From NCBI RefSeq assembly GCF_017875235.1, contig NZ_JAGGMI010000020.1:1-64000 (forward strand): DNA of 64,000 bases, written 5' to 3'. Positions 24,528 to 32,931 of the stretch are shown in pieces. The position numbers and the translations under genes are program-made. Origin of the DNA: Asticcacaulis solisilvae. Its GTDB lineage: Bacteria > Pseudomonadota > Alphaproteobacteria > Caulobacterales > Caulobacteraceae. The number at the start of each line of letters is the position of its first letter. Position 1 is the stretch's first letter. Under the pieces are notes generated by a model that saw only the letters and a program-made list of their open reading frames with translations, was not told the DNA's origin and searched no databases.

Positions 24528-25640
24528 ATGAACGCTAAAAAGGCTAAACTGGCCGTGCCCGGACTGGCAGCCATCCTTTTGATGAGCCTGGCCGTCCCCC
24601 CATCCTACAGCTTCGCGCAGGAACGCGAACGCCGGCCGCATGGTGGACAGGGCTCCCCCCGACGCAGCGACAACACCGCACGATCCCAGCCATCGCAACC
24701 AGCGCAGCCCTCGCAGCCCAGTTCCAGCGGCAATTCCGGCGGACGGTGGAGCGGCGGCGACCGACCGTCGCGTGGCTCGGACTCAGGTAACCGCCCCTCG
24801 CGGGGCGACAATAGTGGCGGAAGCCGTGGCGGCTGGCAGGGCAATCGCGACGGCGGAGGCGGAGGTCGTGGCGGCGATAGTGGCGGCGGCTGGCGTGGCA
24901 ATCGCGGCAACGACAATACTCCGCCGGTGGTTACGCCTGCGCCAGGCGGCAATACAGGCGCCAACAACAGCGGAGGCCGCGACCGCAACAATGACGGCCG
25001 TCCCGATGGTGGCTGGCGCGGCAATCGCGGCGACAACGACAACCGTGGCAATACTGGCGGCCGCGGAAACAATTATGGTGGCCGCGATCGTGACAATGAC
25101 GGGCGCCCCGACGGTCGGCCCAATGGCGGCTGGCAAGGCAACCGCGGCGACAATGATGGCCGCGGGAACAATGACGGCCGTGGCAACAACGGCGGACGCG
25201 GCGACAACGACCGTGACCGGCGCGACAACGATGGCCGCCGCGACTATGACCGGGACCGGCGCGACAATGACGGCCGCCGCGGCAACGACGGCTGGAACCG
25301 CGACCGTGATCGCGGCGGCTGGAGTGGCGGCAACCGGGGCGGACGCCGCTTCGATTACCGCAACGACAATCGCTGGCGTTCGTACACCGGCATCCGCCTG
25401 GGCTTCTACTTCTTCCCGGGCCGTGGCTATTACCGCGTGCCGGACAGCTATTACAACTACCGCTGGGCGCGCGGCGAGGTCCTGCCGAGCTACTTCTACA
25501 GCTACCGCATCTATGACTGGGATCTCTATGGCCTTCCCGCCCCACCCTATGGCTGCGGATGGTTCTTCGTCGGCCAGGATGCCGTCCTGATCGACCTGAG
25601 GTCCGGCGAGATACTCGACATCATTTACGATGTCTGGTGA
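24528..25640 (+). CDS. Secreted RcnB-like protein with long Gly/Asn/Arg/Asp-rich tract
   Basis: A 370-residue protein from the ATG at 24528 (GAGGAAA just upstream; another ATG at 24516). Signal peptide ending near SYSFA-Q. Residues 30-270 are almost entirely Gly, Asn, Arg and Asp in loose tandem units (RGNNDGRGDN type). The C-terminal 95 residues match the RcnB/periplasmic domain: WARGEVLPSYF, YDWDLYGLPAPPYGCGWFFVGQDAVLID and SGEILDIIYD. RcnB itself binds or buffers Ni/Co in the periplasm; the tract could bind polyanions, metal or the surface, but its role is unknown. A strong terminator follows. Confidence 0.85.
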   Translation: MNAKKAKLAVPGLAAILLMSLAVPPSYSFAQERERRPHGGQGSPRRSDNTARSQPSQPAQPSQPSSSGNSGGRWSGGDRPSRGSDSGNRPSRGDNSGGSRGGWQGNRDGGGGGRGGDSGGGWRGNRGNDNTPPVVTPAPGGNTGANNSGGRDRNNDGRPDGGWRGNRGDNDNRGNTGGRGNNYGGRDRDNDGRPDGRPNGGWQGNRGDNDGRGNNDGRGNNGGRGDNDRDRRDNDGRRDYDRDRRDNDGRRGNDGWNRDRDRGGWSGGNRGGRRFDYRNDNRWRSYTGIRLGFYFFPGRGYYRVPDSYYNYRWARGEVLPSYFYSYRIYDWDLYGLPAPPYGCGWFFVGQDAVLIDLRSGEILDIIYDVW

Positions 25641-25663
25641 TTGCCAAGCCCTTTAACACCCTT

Positions 25664-25694
25664 AAGCCCCGGCGTTACCAGCGCCGGGGCTTTT
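25664..25694 (+). terminator. Intrinsic terminator after the RcnB-like gene
   Basis: An 11-bp GC-rich stem (AAGCCCCGGCG with CGCCGGGGCTT), a loop of seven bases and a short T-run. Confidence 0.9.
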
Positions 25695-25916
25695 CTTTAC
25701 CCGGATTTTGTCTCGTCCGCCGTGATGCGGCTTAACTCTTTATCCGCGACCGAACAGACTGCGACCACTCCTGCTGGCAAAGGCGGGCGGTGTAGAGTCC
25801 CGGCTGGCAAGCCGCCATCACGGGCAGATTGTGAGTTTTTCTTTTGTCGCGCAGCCCTCCCCTTGGGCGCCAATGTTCGCTGCGGCGTCCCGACTGCGCA
25901 TAATAGAGGTAAGATC

Positions 25917-26528
25917 ATGTTCAAGACCAAACTGATGACGGCCGCTGCCGTACTGACCCTGACCACCGGCTTTGCCGGCCTGGCCCACGCGCAAACCAGC
26001 ACCAACAGCCTCGGCACCGCCGACCAGTCGGCGCCGCCGGCCGGCCAGGTCGTTGACGGCACCGCGCCGGGTACGGCGACGACGGCCGAAACCGATACCT
26101 CCGCCGCCGCCGAACCGGCCCAGGCGAATACCGGCATTACCTCGGTGGCCTCCGCCGATGAGCCGATGGCACCGGTGCGCAGCAAGGCGGAAAACAACCG
26201 CATGAGCCGCAAGGCCGAAAACAAGCTTACAGCCGAGTTGAACCAGCAACAGCTGCAAGGCCTGCCGTCGAGCAGCCTGGCCGCCTCGAGCGATACGGGC
26301 CTGCGCACGACCGACAACAGCTCGGTCGCCGCCGGCTCGGTCTCTTCGCCAACGCCGTCGACGGCTACGGGCGATACGGTCGCGCCGACCGACGATTCGA
26401 CCATGCCGCCTTCGCAGACTGAAACCCCGACCCTGCCGAACAGCACGGTCGACTCGGTCCCCGAAGAAGGCAAGCCCGGTACGAACTCCAATCCGACCGA
26501 CGCCGCCGACAAGCCGGAAGTCCAGTAG
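25917..26528 (+). CDS. Secreted low-complexity Thr/Ala/Pro-rich protein
   Basis: A 203-residue protein from the ATG at 25917 with AGAGGT as ribosome site; the much longer upstream frame is not needed. Signal peptide ending near LAHA-Q. The mature part is low-complexity, rich in Thr, Ala, Ser, Pro and Asp, and acidic, with one more basic helical patch in the middle (MSRKAENKLTAELNQQQLQG). No family recognised. Probably a periplasmic or surface disordered protein. It sits between two strong terminators and is therefore a single-gene transcript. Confidence 0.75.
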   Translation: MFKTKLMTAAAVLTLTTGFAGLAHAQTSTNSLGTADQSAPPAGQVVDGTAPGTATTAETDTSAAAEPAQANTGITSVASADEPMAPVRSKAENNRMSRKAENKLTAELNQQQLQGLPSSSLAASSDTGLRTTDNSSVAAGSVSSPTPSTATGDTVAPTDDSTMPPSQTETPTLPNSTVDSVPEEGKPGTNSNPTDAADKPEVQ

Positions 26529-26547
26529 CTTCCAGCTTAGCGAGCCG

Positions 26548-26580
26548 AAAAGCCTCCCGCGCCCTGCGGGAGGCTTTTTT
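26548..26580 (+). terminator. Intrinsic terminator after the Thr/Ala-rich secreted protein
   Basis: Stem AAAGCCTCCCGC with GCGGGAGGCTTT around a short loop, followed by a run of T. Confidence 0.92.
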
Positions 26581-26637
26581 GTTGTAGCGGATCACGTCAT
26601 CGATGTCATAGCATGGCGCTTTCTTCTTAGGTGTACC

Positions 26638-27681
26638 ATGCTGCGCCCTGCCCTGACTGCCCTCCTGATCATCCTTGCGGCGGCGCCCGCCCAGGCCGCC
26701 AACCCCGCCTTGGAGGGCTGGTACGCCGATCCGGAAATCCGCATCTTCGCCGGCAAGTACTGGATTTATCCTACCTATTCCGATCATTCCGGCACGCCCC
26801 GCGCTTCGAAGTCACTGACCGCCGGCCAGAAATGGCAGCGGACCCAGGACATCTATCCGCCCTTCCTGCCCCAGACCTTTCTCGACGCCTTCTCAAGCGA
26901 CGATCTCGTTCACTGGCGGCGCCACGATTTCGTACTGGATGTGAAGGACGTGTCGTGGGCGGCCTATGCCGTTTGGGCGCCGTCGGCCATCGCACATAAC
27001 GGCAAGTACTATCTTTTCTTCGGCGCCAACGACATCAAGACCAACAACCAGTTGGGCGGTATCGGCGTGGCGGTCAGCGACACACCCGGCGGCCCGTTTA
27101 AAGATGCGTTGGGCCGGCCCTTGATCGGGCAGATCCACAACGGCGCCCAGCCGATCGATCAGATGGTCTTCAAGGACGACGACGGCGAAATCTACATGTA
27201 TTACGGCGGCTGGAAGCACGCCAATGTCGTGCGCCTGGCGCCCGACCTGCTCAACGTCGTCCCGTTTCCCGACGGCGAAACCTATAAGGAAATCACGCCC
27301 GACCCGGCCTATGTCGAAGGCTCCTTTATGGTCAAGCGCAAGGGCATCTACTACTTCATGTGGTCGGAAGGCGAATGGACGGGGCCTGATTACAAGGTCG
27401 CCTACGCCATGAGCCCGTCACCATTCGGCCCGTTCAAGCGGATCGGTACAATCCTGGAGCAGGATACGCATATCGCCCGGGGCGCCGGCCATCACTCGGT
27501 CGTCAACATCCCCGGCACCGACGACTGGTACATCGCCTATCATCGCCGCCCACTTGGAACCGACAACGGCAACCACCGCGAAGTCGCGATCGAACACCTC
27601 TATTTCAACGCCGACGGCACGATCAAGCCGGTGGTGATGACAAAGGAAGGCGTCGCACCGAGGCCGTTCCCCCGGCACTAG
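26638..27681 (+). CDS. Secreted family 43 glycoside hydrolase
   Basis: A 347-residue enzyme with a signal peptide (cleavage near PAQA-A) and one five-bladed propeller domain. The catalytic triad of GH43 can be placed: base Asp in GWYADPE, pKa-tuning Asp in QPIDQMVF, acid Glu in YVEGSFMV. GH43 enzymes cleave arabinan, xylan or galactan side chains; the substrate here cannot be told. No carbohydrate-binding module is attached. It stands alone between a terminator and a perfect inverted repeat, with no TonB-dependent receptor nearby. Confidence 0.92.
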   Translation: MLRPALTALLIILAAAPAQAANPALEGWYADPEIRIFAGKYWIYPTYSDHSGTPRASKSLTAGQKWQRTQDIYPPFLPQTFLDAFSSDDLVHWRRHDFVLDVKDVSWAAYAVWAPSAIAHNGKYYLFFGANDIKTNNQLGGIGVAVSDTPGGPFKDALGRPLIGQIHNGAQPIDQMVFKDDDGEIYMYYGGWKHANVVRLAPDLLNVVPFPDGETYKEITPDPAYVEGSFMVKRKGIYYFMWSEGEWTGPDYKVAYAMSPSPFGPFKRIGTILEQDTHIARGAGHHSVVNIPGTDDWYIAYHRRPLGTDNGNHREVAIEHLYFNADGTIKPVVMTKEGVAPRPFPRH

Positions 27682-27714
27682 ATTGTTATGATTTCGTTTG
27701 AAGCATCGACTTTC

Positions 27715-27753
27715 TTCTGCCTCCCCAAATCTAATGGATTTGGGGAGGCAGAA
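27715..27753. repeat. Perfect 17-bp inverted repeat between convergent genes
   Basis: Arms TTCTGCCTCCCCAAATC and GATTTGGGGAGGCAGAA are perfectly complementary around a 5-base loop, TAATG. It lies between the ends of the GH43 and ABC-permease genes. Neither strand has a T-run directly after it, so it is not a canonical terminator, although it may stop transcription or protect 3' ends. Confidence 0.75.
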
Positions 27754-27779
27754 AAACCATTACCGCTTCCGAATGAAAT

Positions 27780-29108
27780 CTAGACCTCGCGCTTGCCCAG
27801 CCCCAGCAGGTTGCCCCACGACAGCTTGGCGCCCGACAGCGCACCGTGGCGGAAGGCGCGGCGGCCCATATTGATCATGAACAACCCGACGACGCCCATG
27901 CCGGCCAGCGTCGCGGCGATTTCCCACCACGGCAGGGGCTGGCTCAAGCGCAGCGGCATCAGGAAGGGCGTGAACAGCGGAAACCACGACATGTATTTCA
28001 GCATGGGCAGGTCCGGCGAGGTAAAGGCGACCTGCATCGTCATCATCGGAATCATCAGCACAATGGTCACTGGCCCGATGATCGCCTGGGCATCCTTCTG
28101 CGTCTCACAGAAGGCGCCGACGGCCGCGAAGAAGACACCGAACATCAGGTAGCCGCCACAGAAATAGGCCAGCAGCAGGGCGATGTGCGCCGGCGAGAAC
28201 AAGCCAGTCAGCACCGCCTGGACCTCCTTCGCCGTTTCCGGCGGCATGACGCTGAACCCGTAGTAACTCAGTGTCGTCGCCGTCGCTGCCCACAGCGCCG
28301 CCACCGTCAGCATGACGCCGGCCACGCCCAGCACCTTGCCCAGCAGAATCGATTCGGCCGACGCCGACGACAACAGGACCTCGAGCACCTTGCTCGACTT
28401 TTCCTCGATGACCGAACCCAGCAGGATCATCGACGACGAAAAGATCGAAATCCAGGTGATGTAGCTGAAGGCAATACCGATGAACTTTCCGCCATTGTCA
28501 CGGAAACCTTCGGCGAAACCATCCCGTTTGGGCTCGGCGGCGCTTTGCGGCGTCAGGCTGACCAATCCAGCGCGCGATTCGCGCATGTCATGCGCCAGCT
28601 TCGGATCGATGCCGTTCATCCGCGCCAGCTTGTAATATTGCAGGCCGTGCAGGTCCCATTGCAGCATGTCCTGAACGCTGCCCTTGCGGGCGCTGACCGA
28701 CCAGATGCGGAAATCGAGCTTCCCACCATTGTCGGTGGCGATCATGACGGTGTCGGCGCGGCCCGACGCCAGGACCTGAGGCATCTTCGCTTCGGCTTCG
28801 GCAAGCGAGGTGACACCGTTCAGTTCCGGCGGCGTGGCGACCAGCTTGAGGCCGCCACTGTCGAACATGCCGCGGTCCTTGCCCTTAGGCGCGCGGGCGC
28901 GGATGAGGCTTTCCATGTCGCTGCGGATATTGTCGCCGCTCAGGTCGAGCACGGCCACGGTCTGCACCGGCTCGGACTGGCGCATCATCATCGGAATGAA
29001 GATGCTGGCGGCGAAGATGGTCGGCAGGGTGAACAGCGACAGCCAGAAGCCGACCGTGCGGACAAAGGCCAGGTATTCGCGCCGGGCGATCAGGAATGTC
29101 TTAGACAT
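27780..29108 (-). CDS. ABC-2 type transporter permease (NatB-like)
   Basis: A 442-residue permease. The first helix (about 20-40) follows a cytoplasmic start (SKTFLIARREYLAFVRTVGF), then a large extracytoplasmic domain (about 45-220), then five to six helices and GSVIEEKSSKVLEVLLSS, the signature of the NatB/YhaP family. Partner ATPase overlaps upstream by eight bases. Such exporters expel ions or drugs; the substrate is unknown. Confidence 0.9.
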   Translation of the reverse strand: MSKTFLIARREYLAFVRTVGFWLSLFTLPTIFAASIFIPMMMRQSEPVQTVAVLDLSGDNIRSDMESLIRARAPKGKDRGMFDSGGLKLVATPPELNGVTSLAEAEAKMPQVLASGRADTVMIATDNGGKLDFRIWSVSARKGSVQDMLQWDLHGLQYYKLARMNGIDPKLAHDMRESRAGLVSLTPQSAAEPKRDGFAEGFRDNGGKFIGIAFSYITWISIFSSSMILLGSVIEEKSSKVLEVLLSSASAESILLGKVLGVAGVMLTVAALWAATATTLSYYGFSVMPPETAKEVQAVLTGLFSPAHIALLLAYFCGGYLMFGVFFAAVGAFCETQKDAQAIIGPVTIVLMIPMMTMQVAFTSPDLPMLKYMSWFPLFTPFLMPLRLSQPLPWWEIAATLAGMGVVGLFMINMGRRAFRHGALSGAKLSWGNLLGLGKREV

Positions 29109-30027
29109 GGCTGCCTCCGGTCAAGACGATAAAGGCGTCGTGCAGGCTGGGTTCGCGCGCTTCGAAGCGGGTGATGTCGAGCCCTTTCTGGAAGGCGGCC
29201 TTCAGCGCCGCGTGGGGACTGGCCCCCGGTTCCAGTTCGCAGTGCCAGAGCGTGGCCCCCGCCTCGCCGGGTCCGGCGGCCTCGACGTGTTTGATACCAG
29301 GAAGCGCGCGGACATCCGCCTCCGTGACGTGACCTTCCAGCTCCAGCGACCGGGGCGCCGCCGCGCGCGCCTGTTTCAGCGTGCCGTCGAACACCTTGCG
29401 CCCCTTCGACAGCATGACGACGTCCTGGCACAGGCGCTCGGCGTGGGCCATGACGTGGGTGGAAAACAGCACCGTCCCACCGCGTTTGGCGATATCGCGG
29501 ATGACGTCTTCCAGGCTTTGCTGGTTGACCGGATCCAGGCCCGAAAACGGCTCATCGAGGATGACCAGTTCGGGCTCGTGCACCAGGCATGAGATCAGTT
29601 GCACCTTTTGCGACATGCCCTTCGACAGGGCGCTGATCTTCTTGTTGATCGCGTCACCCAGGCCGTGCTGCGTCAGCATGTCCTTGCCGCGACGGCGCGC
29701 CACCGAAGCCTTGACGCCCTTCAGCCCCGCCAGAAAGACGATGACATCGATTGCGGTCATTTTCCGGTACAGGCCGCGTTCTTCCGGCAGGAAGCCGATG
29801 CGGTCGAGCATCTTTTCGCCTGATCCGCCGAGGACGGTGATCTTGCCGGCCGTCGGCGCCGACATGCCGAGAATCATCCGCACGCTGGACGTCTTGCCGG
29901 CGCCGTTCGGCCCCAGGAAACCGCAGATCGAACCTTTTCTGACGGAAAAGCTAAGGTCCCGTACGGCGTGAAAATCGCCATAGGCTTTCGAAACCCCTTC
30001 GAGCACGAGGGCCGCATCGCTGGACAT
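29101..30027 (-). CDS. ABC transporter ATP-binding protein (NatA-like)
   Basis: A 308-residue ATPase from the ATG at 30027, with GGGGGAAG seven bases upstream. Walker A GPNGAGKTS, Q-loop ERGLYRK, signature LSKGMSQK, Walker B ELVILDEPFSGLDP and H-loop STHVMAHAE are all present. A C-terminal extension of about 70 residues (DUF4162 type) is typical of this exporter group. It is the first gene of the pair with the NatB-like permease. Confidence 0.93.
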   Translation of the reverse strand: MSSDAALVLEGVSKAYGDFHAVRDLSFSVRKGSICGFLGPNGAGKTSSVRMILGMSAPTAGKITVLGGSGEKMLDRIGFLPEERGLYRKMTAIDVIVFLAGLKGVKASVARRRGKDMLTQHGLGDAINKKISALSKGMSQKVQLISCLVHEPELVILDEPFSGLDPVNQQSLEDVIRDIAKRGGTVLFSTHVMAHAERLCQDVVMLSKGRKVFDGTLKQARAAAPRSLELEGHVTEADVRALPGIKHVEAAGPGEAGATLWHCELEPGASPHAALKAAFQKGLDITRFEAREPSLHDAFIVLTGGSHV

Positions 30028-30389
30028 GTACACTTCCCCCCTCAGCCGTCTGGTGGGGGCATCTTATCCGCCAACCCGCCCCAGGGGAATCGGAAAATAA
30101 GGCAAGGACGAAGCAAGCGATTAACGGGAAAACCGCGATTTGGCCGCGACGACAACACAAAACGGCCCCATTTCAGATAACACAGCTGTAGCGAATTGTA
30201 TTAATAAGCAAAATTCAAATGTAAAAATGTAATTATGATTGTGCGATGCACCAAAAGCCGCCGCCTTTTGGCCTTCAAGCTTGTCGTTAATGGGAACGCG
30301 ACTGCAGCGGTACATCTCCGGGCCGCTTAAGCCGCCAGTATCCCAGAGTATCCTGACTTATTCCTCCTCAACTCCATAGGGATTGCCAA
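30028..30389. other. Intergenic region, nothing definite
   Basis: 362 bases between the ABC ATPase gene and a small secreted protein. A moderately AT-rich stretch (about 30170-30240) could hold promoters for both directions. No frame with a ribosome site, RNA gene or clear repeat is seen. Confidence 0.5.
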
Positions 30390-30593
30390 ATGAACAAGCG
30401 CTTTACCGAAATCGCCGTCACGGCCGCCGCTGTTGCTGCTATCGCAGCCGTTGCCGCCACGCCGGTTCTGTCTTCGGCTCTGGAAGACGCCAAGGCTCCG
30501 CAAACGGCTGAAGAGCTCGCCGTCGATGCGGGCGCCAGCGTCTCGGCTTCTGAATCGGTGTCGGCTTCTGCAGAGCCCGCCCCCGCCCAGTAA
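30390..30593 (+). CDS. Small exported Ala-rich protein
   Basis: A 67-residue protein. The N-terminal half is a signal peptide or membrane segment (VTAAAVAAIAAVAATPVLSSA), the mature part is a short acidic, Ser/Ala-rich tail ending in PAPAQ. No family known. The N-terminus resembles that of the 126-residue protein 270 bases downstream (APVLSQS), so the two may be distant relatives. A strong hairpin follows the gene. Confidence 0.7.
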   Translation: MNKRFTEIAVTAAAVAAIAAVAATPVLSSALEDAKAPQTAEELAVDAGASVSASESVSASAEPAPAQ

Positions 30594-30614
30594 GCCTATC
30601 CAGACTGCCTGAAG

Positions 30615-30648
30615 CAAATGCCCCCGGACTTGCCTCCGGGGGCATTTG
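30615..30648 (+). terminator. Hairpin after the small Ala-rich protein
   Basis: A 14-bp perfect stem (CAAATGCCCCCGGA with TCCGGGGGCATTTG) with a six-base loop. It lacks a clean T-run, but place and stability suggest a terminator. Confidence 0.75.
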
Positions 30649-30859
30649 ACTTATGCAAGTTTGCATGTGGTTTGTCCGGGGTTTTCCCCCGTGAGGCGTA
30701 AAGATCCGATGTGAAACGGCTTTCCAGCCACTTTTGCGCCCAGATCGGCGGCAGAATGGCCCACGCACCCAAAGCGATATGGCGAAAAGCGTGAAGCGGT
30801 TTTGCCTTAAATATCGCGACAAAGCAAAAACTTAGAATACCTCACGAAAGGATTTTGCC

Positions 30860-31240
30860 ATGAAGCCCATCTTACCGATCGCCGCCGCTGCCGCTTTTGT
30901 ATTTGCCGCTGCCGCCGCGCCTGTTCTGTCGCAGTCGACCACCGCCGAGACCGACGCTGAAATCTGCGTCGCCGCCGATACCCAGTCGTCCTGGGCCGCC
31001 GGCAATGCGTCTTCGCGCATCGCCCAGCCCAACAAGACGGTCGCTGACCAGCAGGCCTATTGCGCGGGCCTTAAGGCGGCCGCCGGCACGAATGCCGGCA
31101 CAACCGCCACGACGGACAACCGTGGCTCGGTTGGCGACAATTCCGGCGCGACCGGCGCCAAGACGCCTGACGCGGCCGATACCGATACCGCCGCCGGCAT
31201 GACCACGACGATGGACCCGAACGCCAAGCCGGGCGATTAA
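30860..31240 (+). CDS. Small secreted protein with one cysteine pair
   Basis: A 126-residue protein with a signal peptide (cleavage near PVLS-Q). Mature residues 35-75 carry a Cys pair (EICVAAD and AYCAGL) and look folded; the C-terminal 50 residues are low-complexity Thr/Asp/Gly/Ala. No family recognised. It forms its own transcription unit before a strong terminator. Confidence 0.75.
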   Translation: MKPILPIAAAAAFVFAAAAAPVLSQSTTAETDAEICVAADTQSSWAAGNASSRIAQPNKTVADQQAYCAGLKAAAGTNAGTTATTDNRGSVGDNSGATGAKTPDAADTDTAAGMTTTMDPNAKPGD

Positions 31241-31258
31241 ACCACGCTATCGTCCAAC

Positions 31259-31290
31259 AAAAAGCCCCGCAGTCGCCTGCGGGGCTTTTT
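31259..31290 (+). terminator. Intrinsic terminator after the secreted cysteine-pair protein
   Basis: AAAGCCCCGCAG pairs with CTGCGGGGCTTT around TCGC and is followed by a T-run. Confidence 0.93.
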
Positions 31291-31297
31291 GTTTAAT

Positions 31298-31338
31298 CCC
31301 CTCTCCCCGCTTGCGGGGAGAGGGTTAGGGTGAGGGGC
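31298..31338. repeat. REP-like palindromic repeat, family A copy 1
   Basis: A palindromic core (CTCTCCCCGCTTGCGGGGAGAG) with a conserved arm GGTTAGGGTGAGGGGC. Near copies, some inverted, occur at 51336, 57188 and 57267. Intergenic only; such elements are common in alphaproteobacterial genomes. Confidence 0.85.
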
Positions 31339-31372
31339 ATGCGTCGCCGCCGCAAGGGCGCTCTCTTACCGC

Positions 31373-32866
31373 TTAAACACCCAGCTTGCTCTTCAGCAGA
31401 TCATTGACCGTCGCGGGATTGGCCTTGCCCTGGGTCGCCTTCATGACCTGGCCGACAAACCAGCCCAAGGCCTGCGGCTTGGCGGCCACTTCGGCAGCCT
31501 TGTCTGGATTGGCGGCGATAATCTCATCGACGGCCTTCTCGATAGCGCCCGTGTCAGTCACCTGCTTCAGGCCATGCTTCTCGACGATCTCGGCGGGGCT
31601 CAGTATGCCCTTCTCGTCCCACATATGCTCGAACACGGTCTTGGCGATCTTCGACGAGATGGTGCCGTTCTCGATCAGCTCGACCAGGCCCGAGATATGC
31701 TCGGGCGGAATCGGTGATTCATCGATCTCCTGGCCGTCCTTCGACAGGCGCGCCAGAAGTTCGTTGGTCACCCAGTTGGCGACGAGCTTGGCGTCACGGC
31801 CTTTCGCCGCCGCTTCATAATAGTCAGCGCGCGCCTGGTCGCTGATCAGCACCCCGGCGTCATAGGACGACAAACCGTAGGCGCTCTGGAAACGCGCCTT
31901 CTTGTCGTCGGGCAGTTCAACCAGGTGCTTACGGATATCCTCGATCCACGCCTCTTCGATCTCCAGCGGCAGCAGGTCGGGATCAGGGAAATAGCGATAG
32001 TCGTGCGCCTCTTCCTTGGAGCGCATGGAGCGCGTCTCAACCTTGACGGCGTCGAACAGGCGGGTCTCCTGCACGATCTTGCCGCCGTCCTCCAGAATCT
32101 CGATCTGGCGGCGCGCTTCGAACTCGATGGCCTGCTGCATGAAGCGGAACGAGTTGACGTTCTTGATCTCGCAGCGCGTGCCCAGAGGCTCGCCCGGACG
32201 GCGGACGCTGACGTTGCAGTCGGCGCGCATATTGCCCTTTTCCATGTCGCCGTCGCAGGTCCCCAGATAAACCAGGATGGTGCGCAGCTTCTTGAAATAG
32301 GCGACGGCCTCGTCGGACGAGCGAATGTCGGGCTTGGAGACGATCTCCATCAGCGCCGTGCCGGCGCGGTTCAGGTCGACATAGGTCGCATTGGGATCGA
32401 GGTCGTGGATCGACTTGCCGGCGTCCTGTTCCAAATGCAGGCGCTCGATGCGCACGACGATCGGGTCGGCGTCCTTGTCGGCCTCGACAAGCACCTCGCC
32501 CTCGCCCACGATGGGGTAGAAGAGCTGCGATATCTGATAGCCCTGCGGCAGGTCGGGATAGAAGTAGTTCTTGCGGTCGAAGCGCGAGAAGCGGTTGATG
32601 CGTGCTTTAAGGCCAAGTCCGGTCTTGACCGCCTGCTCGACGCAGAAACGGTTCAGCACGGGCAGCATGCCGGGCATGGCGGCATCGACGAGCGAGACCT
32701 GCTCGTTCGGCCCCGCGCCAAAGCCGACCTTGGCGCCGGAAAACAGCTTGGTGTTGGAAGCGACCTGGGCGTGGACTTCCAGCCCGATGATCAATTCCCA
32801 CGGCCCGGTCCGGCCCTGGATAAATTTGGAAGGGTCGGCGGGGCGAATGTCGAGATCGTTTGTCAT
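31373..32866 (-). CDS. gatB: Aspartyl/glutamyl-tRNA amidotransferase subunit B
   Basis: A 497-residue protein, normal length for GatB, from the ATG at 32866 (a longer frame starts at 32926). [12 protein letters not shown], the LYHRLDLQEQD-like kinase region with [20 protein letters not shown], and the C-terminal GatB/YqeY tail domain ([19 protein letters not shown]) are clear. With GatA and GatC it converts Glu-tRNA(Gln) and Asp-tRNA(Asn) to the amides. gatC-gatA lie about 9 kb away on the same strand rather than adjacent. Confidence 0.97.
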   Translation of the reverse strand: MTNDLDIRPADPSKFIQGRTGPWELIIGLEVHAQVASNTKLFSGAKVGFGAGPNEQVSLVDAAMPGMLPVLNRFCVEQAVKTGLGLKARINRFSRFDRKNYFYPDLPQGYQISQLFYPIVGEGEVLVEADKDADPIVVRIERLHLEQDAGKSIHDLDPNATYVDLNRAGTALMEIVSKPDIRSSDEAVAYFKKLRTILVYLGTCDGDMEKGNMRADCNVSVRRPGEPLGTRCEIKNVNSFRFMQQAIEFEARRQIEILEDGGKIVQETRLFDAVKVETRSMRSKEEAHDYRYFPDPDLLPLEIEEAWIEDIRKHLVELPDDKKARFQSAYGLSSYDAGVLISDQARADYYEAAAKGRDAKLVANWVTNELLARLSKDGQEIDESPIPPEHISGLVELIENGTISSKIAKTVFEHMWDEKGILSPAEIVEKHGLKQVTDTGAIEKAVDEIIAANPDKAAEVAAKPQALGWFVGQVMKATQGKANPATVNDLLKSKLGV

Positions 32867-32931
32867 AGGGAGGGGTATAGCGGCGGCGGAGGCACGAGGA
32901 AAGGTCAAAACACTACCCAATACCACTACAA

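Noticed and set aside
24700-25350. CRISPR-like or tandem DNA repeat appearance
   Set aside because: The repeats are irregular and in frame with Gly/Asn/Arg/Asp codons of the RcnB-like protein; no constant repeat-spacer pattern exists.
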